Source: CAJQQK01 sp963696075 (GTDB taxonomy: Bacteria; Pseudomonadota; Alphaproteobacteria; Rhizobiales; Hyphomicrobiaceae). From it: a stretch of 38,952 nucleotides of DNA. The stretch covers positions 1 through 38,952 of the forward strand of contig CAVOJD010000034.1 in the NCBI GenBank assembly GCA_963696075.1, read 5' to 3'. The notes below the pieces were generated by a model. That model did no database searches. It had not been told where the DNA came from and was given only the letters and a program-made list of their open reading frames with translations. Within the stretch, counting starts at the first letter, position 1; each line of letters starts with the position of its first letter. A program made the position numbers and the translations under genes. Of the stretch, positions 1 to 9,093 are shown one piece after another.

Positions 1-62
1 GATTGCGCAGGATGAGTTAAGGACCGGAGATTCTTCCGCCCCGGGCCGCTGCCTTCGAGCGG

Positions 63-1985
63 GTGGATGAAATACGGCACTGGACGCACAAGCTCAAAAT
101 GGGGCCGAATGGGCCCATCCCGGCGATTGTGATCGACCAATTCGGTTATCTTCCTGAGGCAAAAAAAATTGCCGTCGTGCGGATGCCCCAGGCGGGATAC
201 GACGCGGAGGCAAACTACGAACCGGGCAGACGCTTTGCGCTGGTGCGGTTGGCGGACGGGCAAATCGAAACGCAGGGTGACGCCGTGCCCTGGGGTGAAG
301 CCAAAGTGGATGGAGGTTCTGGGGACCGGGCGCTCTGGTTCGATTTCTCAGAGGCGCGGCAGACCGGGCGGTACGCTATCGTCGATTTGGACTCGGGCTT
401 TCGATCGCCAGGGTTCCGCATCGCAGTTGATGTCTACCGCGAACCCCTTCGGCGCGCACTGAAGATGTTCTTCTACCAGCGCGCCGGCTTCGAAAAAGCG
501 GCGCAGTTTGCTGGTGCGCCATGGGCGGATGGGGCCAGTCATCTTGGACGGTGGCAGGACGCGCAATCGCGGCCTTGGCGGTCGCGCGGCGATGGCAGGG
601 AGCGGTCGAGCGCCCGAAACACAAAGGACTTGCGTGGCGGTTGGTACGATGCAGGAGATTACAACAAGTATACGAGCTGGACGGCGCGCGCGATCATTGT
701 GCTGTTGCGCGCCTTCGAGGAGAACCCGGATGCGTTCGATGACGCCGTGGGCATACCGGAGTTTGGAAACGGGGTGCCGGATATAGTCGACGAAATCGTG
801 TGGGGGCTGCGTTGGCTGGAGCGCATGCAGAACGACGACGGTTCTGTGTTGTGTGTCCAGGGCCTGGCAGGCGGATCACCACCGTCTGCCGCAAGAGGAC
901 CGTCGTATTACGGTCCGGCCACGACTTCGTCTTCGCTGATGAGCGCTGCAGCTTTCGCCTATGGCGCGAAAGTCCTTGGAAGTGCGGAGGCGAAACACCT
1001 CAAGGCGTACGCGCGGGTCTTGGCGAAACGGGCGGAACGCGCCTGGTCATGGGCCGTGGACAATCCCGAGGTGACCTATTTCAACAACGACGAGCGTCGT
1101 CAGCCCGGATCTGGCGGGCTGGCGCATGGCCAGCAGGAGGTCGACGCGGCGGGGCGCTTGAAGGCGCGGGTCGAAGCGGCAGTCTATCTCTACGAGATTT
1201 CGGGCAGGCAGGCCTTGAAGGAGTTTGTCGAACGGACCTGGGCCGCCACGCACGCATCCCACGGTCCGAGCCTTTGGCGGGTGGATGAGGAGGAGGTGGC
1301 GTTGTATTTTGCGGACCTTCCCGGCGTTGCCCAGTCGGTCCGCACGTTGATCCGCGACAGGTTCATGTCGCGCATGCGCCCGATCGCGAGCGACTTCGAG
1401 CGTATCGTGTCAAGGACGGCTCCCTATCGTGCGCCGATCGAAGTCTACACCTGGGGTAGCAACAAGGCGAAAGCGATGCAGGCGCGGCTGTTCCAACTGG
1501 TCGCGCACTATTCGAACGACACTGCGACCCGAGCTGCGGCCTCCGCTGCAGCGGCCAGCTACGTCCACTATCTCCACGGTGTTAACCCCCTCGGCCTAGT
1601 CTATCTGACGAACATGCAACGTTACGGCGCGACACACTCGGTGGGGACGATGTTTCACGCGTGGTTCGGGCCGGGTTCGCGTTGGGATGAGCCGTCCAAC
1701 GGTGCGCCGGGCCCGCCGCCGGGGTATCTGGTTGGCGGACCGAATGGGCAATTCTGGATGCACGGCTGCTGTCGCGCATGGAGCCCGTTCGCCAGCACCA
1801 AATGCCTTCGGGTGGATGACGCTGCGCAGTGCCGGAACAAATATTCACCGCCGCTCGACCAGCCGCCTCAGAAATCGTTTCTCCAGTTCAATGACCCCTG
1901 GCCTTCGAACTCGTGGCAAATAACCGAACCGTCTATTGGATATCAGGTTTATTATATTCGTCTACTTGCCTCATTGGTCCAGTGA
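63..1985 (+). CDS. Glycoside hydrolase family 9 (endoglucanase-like) protein
   Basis: This 640-residue protein has the two-part plan of bacterial GH9 enzymes. An N-terminal Ig-like CelD_N domain (about residues 18-125, containing IDQFGYLP) precedes an (alpha/alpha)6 catalytic domain. The catalytic DAGD motif is present (D196 and D199, in GGWYDAGDYNKY), as is the C-terminal general acid (E622, in ITEPSIGYQ). The HGVNPLG and GATHSVG blocks near residue 510 are also typical. GH9 enzymes hydrolyse beta-1,4-glucans. The start is GTG at 63. The frame is open only back to a TAA at 18-20 and holds no earlier ATG. No signal peptide is visible, which is odd for a cellulase: either the true start is missed or the enzyme acts inside the cell. 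Its place beside an EPS locus suggests it trims or recycles the polymer (inference). Confidence 0.85.
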   Translation: MDEIRHWTHKLKMGPNGPIPAIVIDQFGYLPEAKKIAVVRMPQAGYDAEANYEPGRRFALVRLADGQIETQGDAVPWGEAKVDGGSGDRALWFDFSEARQTGRYAIVDLDSGFRSPGFRIAVDVYREPLRRALKMFFYQRAGFEKAAQFAGAPWADGASHLGRWQDAQSRPWRSRGDGRERSSARNTKDLRGGWYDAGDYNKYTSWTARAIIVLLRAFEENPDAFDDAVGIPEFGNGVPDIVDEIVWGLRWLERMQNDDGSVLCVQGLAGGSPPSAARGPSYYGPATTSSSLMSAAAFAYGAKVLGSAEAKHLKAYARVLAKRAERAWSWAVDNPEVTYFNNDERRQPGSGGLAHGQQEVDAAGRLKARVEAAVYLYEISGRQALKEFVERTWAATHASHGPSLWRVDEEEVALYFADLPGVAQSVRTLIRDRFMSRMRPIASDFERIVSRTAPYRAPIEVYTWGSNKAKAMQARLFQLVAHYSNDTATRAAASAAAASYVHYLHGVNPLGLVYLTNMQRYGATHSVGTMFHAWFGPGSRWDEPSNGAPGPPPGYLVGGPNGQFWMHGCCRAWSPFASTKCLRVDDAAQCRNKYSPPLDQPPQKSFLQFNDPWPSNSWQITEPSIGYQVYYIRLLASLVQ

Positions 1986-2340
1986 GGCAGTCCATTCCAG
2001 GCGATATGTAACGGGTATTTTCAAGCCTCTCAAGCGTCGTGGGGTTGGAGCCGGGAGGCTCGAGAATTTTCTCCCGTGTCAGCTGGAAGAACGTTCCGTT
2101 CACGCGCTGGCGATGGGTAAACTTGTCCGAAGGGCAATAGACTTGTCTGATTAACCAGCGGACGTTAGTGGGCGAGCTTCTAGAGCAACTTTCCTCTATA
2201 TGAACTTCAGGTATTCGTGCCACTCGGATCGCTGGGCTATTGGCGGCGCGTGGTGTCAGGGCGTCGATAGCGGCAACTCACCAACAGTTCATGACCAAGA
2301 CGGACGGTCGATGCCGCGTCTGCATTGAAGGTTGATTTCT
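1986..2340. other. Intergenic region between the GH9 gene and rfbF
   Basis: These 355 bases hold no convincing gene; the short ORFs here resemble nothing I know. A weak inverted repeat, CGGGAG (2052-2057) with CTCCCG (2071-2076), is present but has no T-run, so I do not call it a terminator. The promoter of the rfbF-led gene group most likely lies here, but I cannot point to a clear -35/-10 pair. Confidence 0.5.
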
Positions 2341-3123
2341 ATGAAGGTAGCAATTCTTGCTGGCGGCAAGGGCACAAGACTTGCAGAGGAGACGACTGTT
2401 AAGCCCAAGCCGATGGTGGAGATCGGCTCGTTTCCGATAATCTGGCATATCATGATGCACTATTCCAAATATCGGTTGAATGACTTTGTCATTGCGCTTG
2501 GTTATAAGGGCGATCACATCAAGAAATACTTTCTTGATTACGCAAGCCTCAACGGTGATATCTCGATTGATTTTAGGCGCAATGGTGCTGCGACCCACTA
2601 TTGCCGGAATTTCTCGCAACCCGACTGGAACGTTGACTTGGTTGATACCGGTCAAGAGACGCTGACTGGCGGGCGCGTCAAGCGTTTGAAGTCCTACCTC
2701 GGCAACGAGACCTTCATGCTGACCTGGGGAGACGGCGTTTCGGACGTGAACATTGAGGAGTTGCTCAAGTTTCACCGTTCGCATGGGAAGCTTGCAACGG
2801 TAACGGCCGTTCGCCCGCCGGCACGCTACGGTCACATGAAGTTCGAAGGCGACAAGGTCGTCAGCTTCGAGGAAAAACCCCAAACGGCTGAGGGCTGGAT
2901 CAACGGAGCGTTCTTTGTTCTTGAGCCGGAAGTGCTCGATTACATCGAGGGCGACATGGTGATGTTCGAGCACGCACCGATGGAGCAACTGGCGCGCAAC
3001 GGGCAGCTGATGGCCTATCGCCACGACGGCTTCTGGGCGTGCATGGATACGCTGCGCGACAAGCATCTTCTAGAAGAAATGTGGAATTCCAACAACCGTC
3101 CATGGGCTACCTGGGAAAGATAA
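2341..3123 (+). CDS. rfbF: Glucose-1-phosphate cytidylyltransferase
   Basis: The product (260 residues) should make CDP-glucose from CTP and glucose-1-phosphate in the cytoplasm. The N-terminus MKVAILAGGKGTRL is the nucleotidyltransferase signature, followed by KPKPMVEIG (substrate and metal binding), WHIMMHYS and LGYKGDHIKKYF. All are typical of RfbF/DdhA, and the length fits the family (about 257 residues). I prefer ATG 2341 over TTG 2332 because GAAGG (2327-2331) lies nine bases upstream and the protein then begins exactly at the family start. The next gene begins two bases after the stop, so they are co-transcribed. The usual partner, CDP-glucose 4,6-dehydratase (RfbG), is not in the window. 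The SDR enzyme encoded next may take its place. Confidence 0.92.
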   Translation: MKVAILAGGKGTRLAEETTVKPKPMVEIGSFPIIWHIMMHYSKYRLNDFVIALGYKGDHIKKYFLDYASLNGDISIDFRRNGAATHYCRNFSQPDWNVDLVDTGQETLTGGRVKRLKSYLGNETFMLTWGDGVSDVNIEELLKFHRSHGKLATVTAVRPPARYGHMKFEGDKVVSFEEKPQTAEGWINGAFFVLEPEVLDYIEGDMVMFEHAPMEQLARNGQLMAYRHDGFWACMDTLRDKHLLEEMWNSNNRPWATWER

Positions 3124-3125
3124 AC

Positions 3126-5478
3126 ATGCGTATCCTGGTAACAGGTCATCTTGGTTATATTGGCACGGTCATGACGCCTATGCTGATCGGGGCGGGGCAC
3201 GATGTGGTCGGGCTCGATTTCGGATCTGTATCAACATTGCACGTTCGAACCGGGCGGTTCGATCCTCGCGGCGCCCTCGCTGCGCAAGGACATTCGCGAT
3301 GTGCAGGTGTCGGACCTCGCAGGGTTCGATGCGGTTGTGCATCTTGCCGGACTTTCCAATGACCCGCTTGGTGATTTTCGACCCGAGACGACCTATGAGA
3401 TCAACTATGAGGCGACGGTGGAGCTGGCGCGGCTGGCCAAGCAGGCCGGGGTTCGCCGGTTCGTCTTCTCATCGTCCTGCAGTAACTATGGGGCCGCAGG
3501 AGATGCGTTTCTCGATGAGGGGAGCGCGTTCAATCCGGTGACGCCGTACGGTGAATTGAAAGTCCGCTCTGAACTCGGCTTGCGGGAGCTCGCGGATGAC
3601 AACTTCTGTCCGACCTACCTGCGAAGTGCTACGGCTTACGGCTTGTCACCGCGACTGCGGTTCGATCTTGTTCTCAACAACCTGACGGCCTGGGCCGTGA
3701 CGACGGGCGAGATTCATATGAAGTCGGACGGAACGCCTTGGCGGCCGATCGTTCATATTGAGGACATTTCGAGGGCGTTCCTTGCAGTGCTGGAGGCGCC
3801 CGAGGCGGTCGTTTGGAATGAAGCATTCAATGTCGGTGTGACGGATCACAACTACCAGATCCGGGACCTGGCCGAGATCATTGCAGACGTCGTTCCGGAT
3901 TGCAGGATCACATACGCCGATGACGCGGGGCCTGACACGCGCTGCTATCGGGTTAACTGCGACAAGATCCAGCGCGTTCTGCCTGGCTTCAAGCCGATTT
4001 GGAATGCCCGCAAGGGGGCAGAGCAGCTTTTTGAAGCGTATCGGGCCTGCAATCTGACGCTCGAAGATTTCGAGGGGCCGCGTTATCAGCGCATAGGTCA
4101 CATCAAATTGCTCACGGCCAATGGTGTGATCGACGATGCGATCCGCCATACCGGCAAAACGATGCAGGCAGACAAGGTTGCTGTTTCATCCCACTCGCAG
4201 TCGGAACGGCCGGCATTCGAGGCGTCGTGCGCGGCTGCGACCTGCAACTCGTGCGGCGCAAGCGGGCTCGTTCCGATCCTCGATCTCGGCGCCATGCCGC
4301 CTTCGGACGGCCTCGTCAGCAAGCCGGTTGCGAAAGACGCGCAGGCGCGTCATCCGTTGCAGTTGGGATTTTGTGGCGAATGCTCGCTGGTGCAGCTGTT
4401 GAGTACATTGCCGCCGGAGGCGATGTTCGGAGAGGAATACCTCTACTACTCGTCTTACTCGGACGAACTGCTGCGCCATTCGCGAGAGAACGCGCAGGAA
4501 CTCATTGAGCGTCTCGGTCTTGGCCAAGAAAGTAACGTTGTCGAGGTGGCGAGCAATGACGGCTACATGTTGCGCAACTTCCTCGAGAAGAAGATTCCGG
4601 TGCTCGGCATTGACCCGGCACCGAAGCAGGCTTCAAGCGCGAATGCAGCCGGGGTCAGGACGATCAACGAGTTCTTCGGAGCGGATCTTGCGGAACGCCT
4701 CGTTGCGCAGGGCGAACGGGCCGATCTCATACTGGCAAACAATGTGGTCGCACACGTTGCGGACCAGAACGATCTCGTCAAGGGGTTCCGGACGCTGCTC
4801 AAAGAGGACGGCATGCTTGTCGTCGAGTTCCCTTATGTTCGCGACCTGATCGACCATGTCGAGTTCGACACGATCTATCACGAGCATTTGTGCTACTTTT
4901 CGGTGACCAGCGCGCAGCATTTGTTCGAGCGTCACGGCCTCTATCTGCAGGACGTCCGGCGTCTGGGTATCCACGGCGGCTCACTGCGTCTGTACTTCGG
5001 CCTGCGCAAAGAGCCGAGCCAAGCCGTTACGGCGTTGCTGGCGGAAGAGGCTCAGCTCGGCCTCGACAAGGCGGGGTACTACGAGACCTTCGGCGCGCGC
5101 GTGGCTGATTTCAGGACGAAGGCACGTGATCTCATCACAAGCCTCAAGGCCGACGGCAAGACCATTGCAGCCTATGGTGCGGCTGCCAAAGGAACGATTC
5201 TCCTGAATTATCTCGGGCTCGATGCAGCGATGATCGATTATGTCGTCGACCGAAATCCGCACAAGCACGGCAAGTACATGCCGGGTGTGAATATCGTGAT
5301 CGATGCGCCATCACGGCTTATGGACGACATACCCGATTACGTCCTGATCCTGCCGTGGAATTTCCGTGACGAGATTGTTGCGCAGCAGCGTCCCTATCTT
5401 GAGGCGGGCGGGCGCTTCATCGTGCCTATTCCCGATCTCGAAATTCTTGAACACAGCCATCTCGCCGAGCCGGTCTAG
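3126..5478 (+). CDS. Fused SDR epimerase/dehydratase and C-methyltransferase, frameshifted as read
   Basis: The reading frame starts at ATG 3126 with MRILVTGHLGYIGT, a Rossmann GxxGxxG motif. It must shift at the TTT run 3218-3220; removing one T gives GLDSDLYQHC, the expected family sequence, and a protein of 783 residues. Residues 1 to about 335 form an extended SDR NDP-sugar epimerase/dehydratase with a YGELK (YxxxK) active site. After a linker comes a sugar methyltransferase of the TylCIII/TcaB9 type. Its parts are a zinc ribbon beginning CNSC (C373), a SAM motif EVASNDGY near 475, YHEH (Y584, E586, H587), HGGSLR (H616) and a C-terminal Methyltransf_14 domain. The two halves are usually separate proteins. 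Neither alternative frame has a stop near the junction, so one indel there would not separate them. The likely role is to make a C-methylated (branched) sugar nucleotide from the RfbF product. The substrate is inferred. Confidence 0.8.
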
Positions 5479-5538
5479 CGACGGGAGCGGAGTGTCGGTT
5501 CGCAAGCGGGTGTTCAAACGAAGTGACGAGGAGTTGGC

Positions 5539-6789
5539 ATGGCGCGGACCCAAGCGTGTGAGGTTCTCGAGGATCATGGCGACGCGCGTGGCCAGGCACA
5601 AGGTGCCTGTCCAAGCTGCAAAAGCCAGGCGGAACGCTCGATTATCTATTCCGTGAAACAGGTTCCCATCCAGAGCTGCGTTCTGCTCGACACACGCGCT
5701 GAAGCTCTCGACTATCCGCGTCGCGACTTGGAACTGGTCGTGTGCCGGGAATGCGGCTTTATCTATAATCAAATCTTCGATGCGGAGATCGTCGAATATG
5801 CTGCGACGACGGAAGAGTCGCAGCACTATTCCGGCACGTTCAATGCCTTTGCGAAGCGCCTGGCGCGGGAAATCTCGGAAACGGTTGGCATAGAAGGAAA
5901 GCATCTCCTCGAGATTGGCTGCGGCAAGGGCGACTTCCTGCTCGAACTATGCTCGATGGCCGAGTGTACCGGCCTTGGCATCGATCCGGGGTTTCGCGAG
6001 CAGCGGTTCGGGGCGCGGGAAAGCGAAAAGATCCAGCGACTGAAAAAACTGGATTTCATCGCAGATTATTTCGGGCCGGCTTACCGCCATCTGCGCGCGG
6101 ATCTCGTGCTGTGCCGACATACGCTGGAGCACATTCCAAACGTCAACGAGTTCGTCTCCGACATTCTCGAGATGATGTCGGACCAGGCCGGCGGGACTGT
6201 CTTTTTCGAAACGCCGGACGTGAAGCGCGTTCTCGAGGAAGGGGCGTTCTGGGACATTTATTACGAGCATTGCTCGTATTTCACTTGCGAAACGCACGCG
6301 GCGCTGTTCCGCAGGTGCGGGTTCGAGGTCAGCGATGTTCATCTCGACTACGATGACCAGTACATCATTCAATATGCGCATCTGGGCGCAGGCGGCGCTG
6401 AAGGTGTTTCCGCCGGCGGTTCGGACAGTGGCGTGGTCGAACTTGCCGAGGCGTTCGCGCGGACGGTTCCTCAGCGCATTGATGAATGGCGACGGTTTGT
6501 CGATGAAAGGCACTGCGCGGGGCGTCGCGTCGCGCTGTGGGGCGGGGGGTCCAAGGCGGTTGCGTTCTTAACCACGCTGGGGCTGTCGGAGGAGGTTGCC
6601 GGCGTCATCGACATCAATCCGTTCAAGCAGGGCAAGTTCCTGCCCGGCGCGGGCAACGAGGTCATTGCGCCCGAGAAGCTCAGGCAGCTTTGTCCGGACA
6701 CGGTCATCGTGATGAACCCGATCTATCTGCCGGAGATCAAGGCCAGCCTCAGCGACCTGGGACTCGAGCCCGAGATCGTCGCCGTATGA
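5539..6789 (+). CDS. Class I SAM-dependent methyltransferase with zinc ribbon and Methyltransf_14 domain (sugar-type)
   Basis: This 416-residue protein has the same domain order as the methyltransferase half of the preceding gene. A zinc ribbon (C24-PS-C27 pairing with CREC near 70) leads into a class I SAM fold (LEIGCGKGDF near 125, CRHTLEHIP near 192). YYEH near 242 and a C-terminal domain with ALWGGGSKAVAFL and a VIDINPFKQGKFLPG segment follow. The YxEH catalytic signature is kept. The HGGSxR motif seen in the fused enzyme is absent and DDQY stands near its place, so this is a different branch that may methylate another position or substrate. The ATG at 5539 has GAGGAG (5528-5533) five bases upstream. 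It overlaps the next gene by four bases (ATGA), which indicates translational coupling. Confidence 0.82.
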   Translation: MARTQACEVLEDHGDARGQAQGACPSCKSQAERSIIYSVKQVPIQSCVLLDTRAEALDYPRRDLELVVCRECGFIYNQIFDAEIVEYAATTEESQHYSGTFNAFAKRLAREISETVGIEGKHLLEIGCGKGDFLLELCSMAECTGLGIDPGFREQRFGARESEKIQRLKKLDFIADYFGPAYRHLRADLVLCRHTLEHIPNVNEFVSDILEMMSDQAGGTVFFETPDVKRVLEEGAFWDIYYEHCSYFTCETHAALFRRCGFEVSDVHLDYDDQYIIQYAHLGAGGAEGVSAGGSDSGVVELAEAFARTVPQRIDEWRRFVDERHCAGRRVALWGGGSKAVAFLTTLGLSEEVAGVIDINPFKQGKFLPGAGNEVIAPEKLRQLCPDTVIVMNPIYLPEIKASLSDLGLEPEIVAV

Positions 6790-8015
6790 GGAAGAGATCG
6801 GGCGAAGAGGTCATTGCCATGGGTCGTACATGTCTTTGCTGCGAGGAGCGCGCGACGGAGCCTTTTTTTCGTATTGGCTCGGCCCCGGTCATCGCCAATC
6901 AGCTTTTCAGCTCGCGCGAAGCCGCACAGGCGGCGGCAATGGGCGTGATCGAGTTGTCGGTGTGCACGACATGCGGCCTGATCAAGAATGATCAGTTCGA
7001 TCCGGCCCGGATGACTTACGACACAAGCTACGACAACGCGCTGCATTTTTCCGACCGCTTCAGGCAGTTTGCCGAGGAGCTGGCCGGCCGGCTCGCGAAA
7101 GACTACGGCCTCGAAGGAAAATCCGTTGCCGAGATCGGTTGTGGTGACGGCTACTTTCTTGAACTCCTCCTGAGCCAGGGCGTGGGTGAAGGGATCGGCT
7201 ATGATCCAAGTCTGTCCAAGGCTGAAACACGGCAGGTGTTGCCCGACAAGTTCGTGCGTTTCGTTCCGGAAATGTTTGGATCCCAGGAGCTGCCGAAGGG
7301 CGTGGGTGGCGTCATCTGCCGGCATGTGCTCGAGCACATCCCGGACCCGGCAAGCTTCCTCGCTCACATTCGACGGACGGTCGAGGGAAGCGATGCGGTT
7401 CTTTATTTCGAAGTGCCGAATACCGAATGGCTGCTCGAGAGCAACAGCATATGGGACGTGATATACGAGCATGTCACGTACTGGACACCGGTTTCGCTGC
7501 GATCCGCCCTCGAGACCGCAGGGTTCGAAGTGCTGAAGATCTCGACCGGTTTCGACGATCAGTATCTGATGGCCGAATTCGTGGCGAGGCCGGAACGGCG
7601 CGCCGAGGCGGCTTGCGATCCGGCGGAAGTCGGGCGGGTATGTGATCTGGCAGAGAGCTTTGTCGCTGCCGGCGACGCTTATCTCGCGAAGTGGGAGGCG
7701 CGTCTTCGCGCGTTGGCCAGATCAAAGAGGCGGGTGGTGATATGGGGCGCCGGCTCCAAGGGCGTCATGTTCGCCAACCTGGTTCCGTCCGCGAGGGAAG
7801 TGGTCGATGCGATCGTCGACGTCAATCCGCGCAAGCAAGGTCACTTCCTGACAGGGAGTGCACATCCAATCATCGGGCCGGACCGGCTCGTTGATGTCAA
7901 GCCGGATGTCGTTCTGGTCGCGAACGAAATCTACCTGTCAGAGATCAGCGAGACGATGAGCGGTTTGGGCCTCTACCCGTCCTATGAGTTCATCTCTGGC
8001 GTACCCGAAGCGTGA
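6786..8015 (+). CDS. Class I SAM-dependent methyltransferase with zinc ribbon and Methyltransf_14 domain, second copy
   Basis: This 409-residue protein is a paralogue of the preceding gene, with zinc ribbon CLCC...CTTC, SAM motif AEIGCGDGYF, CRHVLEHIPDP and a C-terminal VIWGAGSKGVMF plus DVNPRKQGHFLTG. At the catalytic signature it reads IYEH where the neighbours read YHEH and YYEH, so the tyrosine two residues before the glutamate is replaced by isoleucine. I chose ATG 6786 because it overlaps the previous stop as ATGA. ATG 6819 (MGRTCLCC) is an alternative that begins at the conserved part. The ordered trio of methyltransferase modules suggests successive or alternative modifications of one sugar, but the substrates cannot be read from the sequence. 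Confidence 0.82.
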   Translation: MRKRSGEEVIAMGRTCLCCEERATEPFFRIGSAPVIANQLFSSREAAQAAAMGVIELSVCTTCGLIKNDQFDPARMTYDTSYDNALHFSDRFRQFAEELAGRLAKDYGLEGKSVAEIGCGDGYFLELLLSQGVGEGIGYDPSLSKAETRQVLPDKFVRFVPEMFGSQELPKGVGGVICRHVLEHIPDPASFLAHIRRTVEGSDAVLYFEVPNTEWLLESNSIWDVIYEHVTYWTPVSLRSALETAGFEVLKISTGFDDQYLMAEFVARPERRAEAACDPAEVGRVCDLAESFVAAGDAYLAKWEARLRALARSKRRVVIWGAGSKGVMFANLVPSAREVVDAIVDVNPRKQGHFLTGSAHPIIGPDRLVDVKPDVVLVANEIYLSEISETMSGLGLYPSYEFISGVPEA

Positions 8016-8084
8016 TGGCGCGGAGGGATGGCGCATCATGCTCTGTCCCGCTGTCGCGGATTTGTTGATGATTGGAAACAATTC

Positions 8085-9056
8085 ATGGCTGACGCGCCCT
8101 TGCCGAAGTTGAGCATCGGCCTTCCCGTTTACAACGGGGAGGACTATCTGGACGCAGCGCTGACTTCGCTACTGTCGCAGAGTTTCAAGGACTTCGAGCT
8201 GATTATCGCGGACAACTGTTCAAGCGACCGCACGGAAGAGATTTGCCGCGAGTTTGCTGCGCGCGATACGCGGATCACCTATATCCGAAACGAAAATAAC
8301 ATCGGCGCTGCACGGAACTTCAATCTGGTTGCGGCCAAGGCCAGAAGCAGCTTGTTCGCCTGGGCCAATCACGATGATCTTTGGGATCCGAAATACTTCG
8401 AACGGTGCGTGGCGTCGCTCATGGCATCGAACGCGGCGGTCGTTGCTTATTCGCGATCAGGCGTGATCGATGAGGCGGGCCGGGTGATTGCACCGGCGGT
8501 CGCTGACCTGGCGCTCGATGGCGTGGAGCCGGCTGCACGGCTGCGGCGCTTTTTTGAACTGCAGGACATGCTGCATGGGTCGGCATACGATCACAATGCG
8601 AGCAGTGGATCGATCGAAGGCCTCTGGGTGCCGGTCTATGGAGTTATGCGGCGTGACGTCCTGATGTCGACGAACCTGATCAGACCGCATATCGGGTCGG
8701 ATACGATCCTGCTCGAAGAGCTCCTTTTGCGGGGGCCGTTCGTTGAGGTGCCGGAATGCCTGTTCTACAAGCGTGATCACGGTGACCGTTCGATGCGGGC
8801 GCATGCAAATCATGCCGATCAGCTCTTTTGGTTCTCCGGCAAGAGGTCGCGGTTCGTGTTCTTTCCGAAGGTGCGCATGCTGCTCGCCCGATTGCGTGTC
8901 GCCGTGGGCGCTCCGAAATCTCTATCGCAAAAGTGCGCGGCATTCGCCGTTGTAGTGCGCAGGTACGTCGGGCGGGAGAACAAGTTCAAGAACATGTTCA
9001 ATGATCTGCAGAATGGGTTCAAGCGCTTGGTTGGGGCTGGTTCCCGTTCGCGCTAG
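8085..9056 (+). CDS. Glycosyltransferase family 2
   Basis: The product (323 residues from ATG 8085) is a soluble GT-A fold transferase of the GT2 family. Visible are LSIGLPVYNGEDYL at the N-terminus, IIADNCSSDRT for nucleotide binding, a DxD-like ANHDDLW for metal binding, and a later KRDHGDRS segment. It should add one sugar to the growing lipid-linked repeat unit at the inner face of the membrane. ATG 8028, 57 bases upstream, is possible, but there the GGAGGG stretch touches the start codon and the added residues are not family-like. It is the last gene of the + strand group and converges with galE, leaving only 37 bases between stops. Donor and linkage are unknown. Confidence 0.82.
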   Translation: MADAPLPKLSIGLPVYNGEDYLDAALTSLLSQSFKDFELIIADNCSSDRTEEICREFAARDTRITYIRNENNIGAARNFNLVAAKARSSLFAWANHDDLWDPKYFERCVASLMASNAAVVAYSRSGVIDEAGRVIAPAVADLALDGVEPAARLRRFFELQDMLHGSAYDHNASSGSIEGLWVPVYGVMRRDVLMSTNLIRPHIGSDTILLEELLLRGPFVEVPECLFYKRDHGDRSMRAHANHADQLFWFSGKRSRFVFFPKVRMLLARLRVAVGAPKSLSQKCAAFAVVVRRYVGRENKFKNMFNDLQNGFKRLVGAGSRSR

Positions 9057-9093
9057 AGCGGCACCGGTAGCAGCAAGCAGCTTCTTCGGAGCC

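Noticed and set aside
2052..2076. Hairpin CGGGAG/CTCCCG as a terminator of the GH9 gene
   Set aside because: Only six base pairs, a 13-base loop and no T-run.
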